Part shown: positions 63,361 through 64,000 of the stretch, piece after piece | How the letters are laid out: every line of letters begins with the position of its first letter | Numbering within the stretch: the first letter of the stretch is position 1 | Assembly: GCA_963853835.1 (NCBI GenBank) | Contig: OY970824.1 | Span: 75,836,372 to 75,900,371 of the forward strand | Direction of reading: 5' to 3' | DNA length: 64,000 nucleotides | From: Calendula officinalis | Lineage: Eukaryota; Streptophyta; Magnoliopsida; Asterales; Asteraceae | Position numbers and translations under genes: made by a program | The notes under the pieces: generated by a model | The model's database searches: none | Told to the model about the DNA's origin: nothing | Seen by the model: the letters and a program-made list of their open reading frames with translations, nothing else

Positions 63361-64000
63361 TGTAACGACCCGAAATTTGTAAATAAATAAATTGTACAAT
63401 AATATGATAAATATGGATAATTCATTTAAAACAAGTAGGAATTGGTTCGTGTCGTTTGGACACCGTACGAGAAAGTTATAGGTGAAACCGGGTAAAGATA
63501 TTGGTAGAAAACTGCAGCCTGGACTGCAGGGATAGTTCGCGGCGCGAACGTGGGTTCGCGATCGCGAGGATGAGGCAGAGAGTTGGGGGTCTGGCCGTGA
63601 GGAGTTCCCGATCCAGCTCCCGATCGCGAAGAAGGCGGATCCGAATGAGTTCGCGGCACGAACTACCTGTTCACGGGGCGAACTTTGCGGCTGGGATATA
63701 TAAAAATGTGAATGCAGCCTTTAATGCTCATTTAAAACCCTAGAAAACTCTCTCAGCTAGTGTGTACGATTTTTGAGCATAAGGTGGCGATTGGAGCTTA
63801 ATCTTCACTAAATCTTGGTGATTCTCGCTCCTAGTTGAAGATCAAAGGTAAATCTTCATCTCTCTTGGGTTTTTAACCATAGATTCAAGTAGGGAAAGCT
63901 TGAATCTCAAACCCTAGTTTTGGGTTGGTTCATAAATGGTTAAATGGAAGTTGTATAACTTATATCTATGGTGTTTTAACAAGGAAAATGTGTTTATGAA
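63361..64000. mobile_element. Start of a Ty3/gypsy-type LTR, cut by the window end
   Basis: TGTAACGACCCGAAATTTG is a typical TGTAAC LTR start and resembles the start of the solo LTR at 22844. A GC-rich cluster of TTCGCG, CGCGAA and GTTCGCGGCGCGAAC words follows at 63535-63680, as in the solo LTR. Next come leader-like sequence with AAAACCCTAGAAAAC and GAAGATCAAAGGTAAATC. The other end lies outside the window, so LTR versus full element cannot be decided. Confidence 0.6.

Overview
This window is nuclear DNA from a flowering plant, almost certainly a eudicot. Its genes have short exons with GT-AG introns and encode plant-specific families: a YUCCA auxin-biosynthesis monooxygenase, the chloroplast envelope pore OEP24, a COV-like membrane protein, a DUF1195 protein, the chromatin remodeller DDM1, U1-70K, and a MIP18/AE7-type iron-sulfur assembly factor. 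The sequence is AT-rich and full of retrotransposons, MITEs and SINEs. The style of the copia element makes me lean weakly towards Asteraceae, but the sequence does not prove it.

Layout. 1-3 kb: gene-free, one MITE. 3.15-16.3 kb: an AE7-like gene split after exon 1 by an 11.4 kb SIRE-lineage Ty1/copia element on the minus strand with identical LTRs. 16.3-30 kb: repeats, comprising MITEs, a SINE, a nested inverted repeat of about 3 kb, a 2.2 kb solo LTR with perfect target duplication, a duplicated exon 1 of the COV-like gene, a ULP1-protease remnant, and copies of an unclassified repeat family. 30.2-36.3 kb: an intact COV-like gene converging on a DDM1 gene whose coding exons carry three lesions. 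36.8-38.7 kb: inverted-repeat element and retroposons. 39.4-43.1 kb: U1-70K, with a 3.1 kb LTR element (43.18-46.27 kb) inserted 56 bp upstream of its ATG. 47.4-50 kb: F-box gene. 53.8-55.5 kb: DUF1195 gene. 57.5-58.5 kb: a cysteine-rich peptide gene cut by a hAT element. 59.2-61.9 kb: OEP24 and a YUCCA gene, convergent. 63.4 kb to end: start of another Ty3/gypsy-type LTR.

The most unusual signal is in the copia element. The 8-mer CAGTAGTA/TACTACTG occurs exactly about 51 times, clustered in the LTR U3, in a 240-bp array upstream of an internal TATA box that precedes an accessory gene, and inside three coding regions. There it is read as Val-Val, Thr-Thr or Ser-Ser depending on orientation and frame, so the constraint seems to be on nucleic acid rather than protein. 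This suggests a DNA- or RNA-binding system specific to the element, possibly encoded by its accessory ORFs. Second is the compact 3.1 kb LTR element, which has near-identical LTRs, a PBS and one long ORF of unknown family with no visible gag or pol domain.

The window also records what mobile elements do to host genes. AE7-like, the cysteine-rich peptide gene and the U1-70K promoter are each hit by an insertion with readable boundaries. The DDM1 copy, in a family that silences transposons, looks broken by small deletions. Exon boundaries are inferred from GT/AG sites, reading phase and family similarity recalled from memory; no searches were run.
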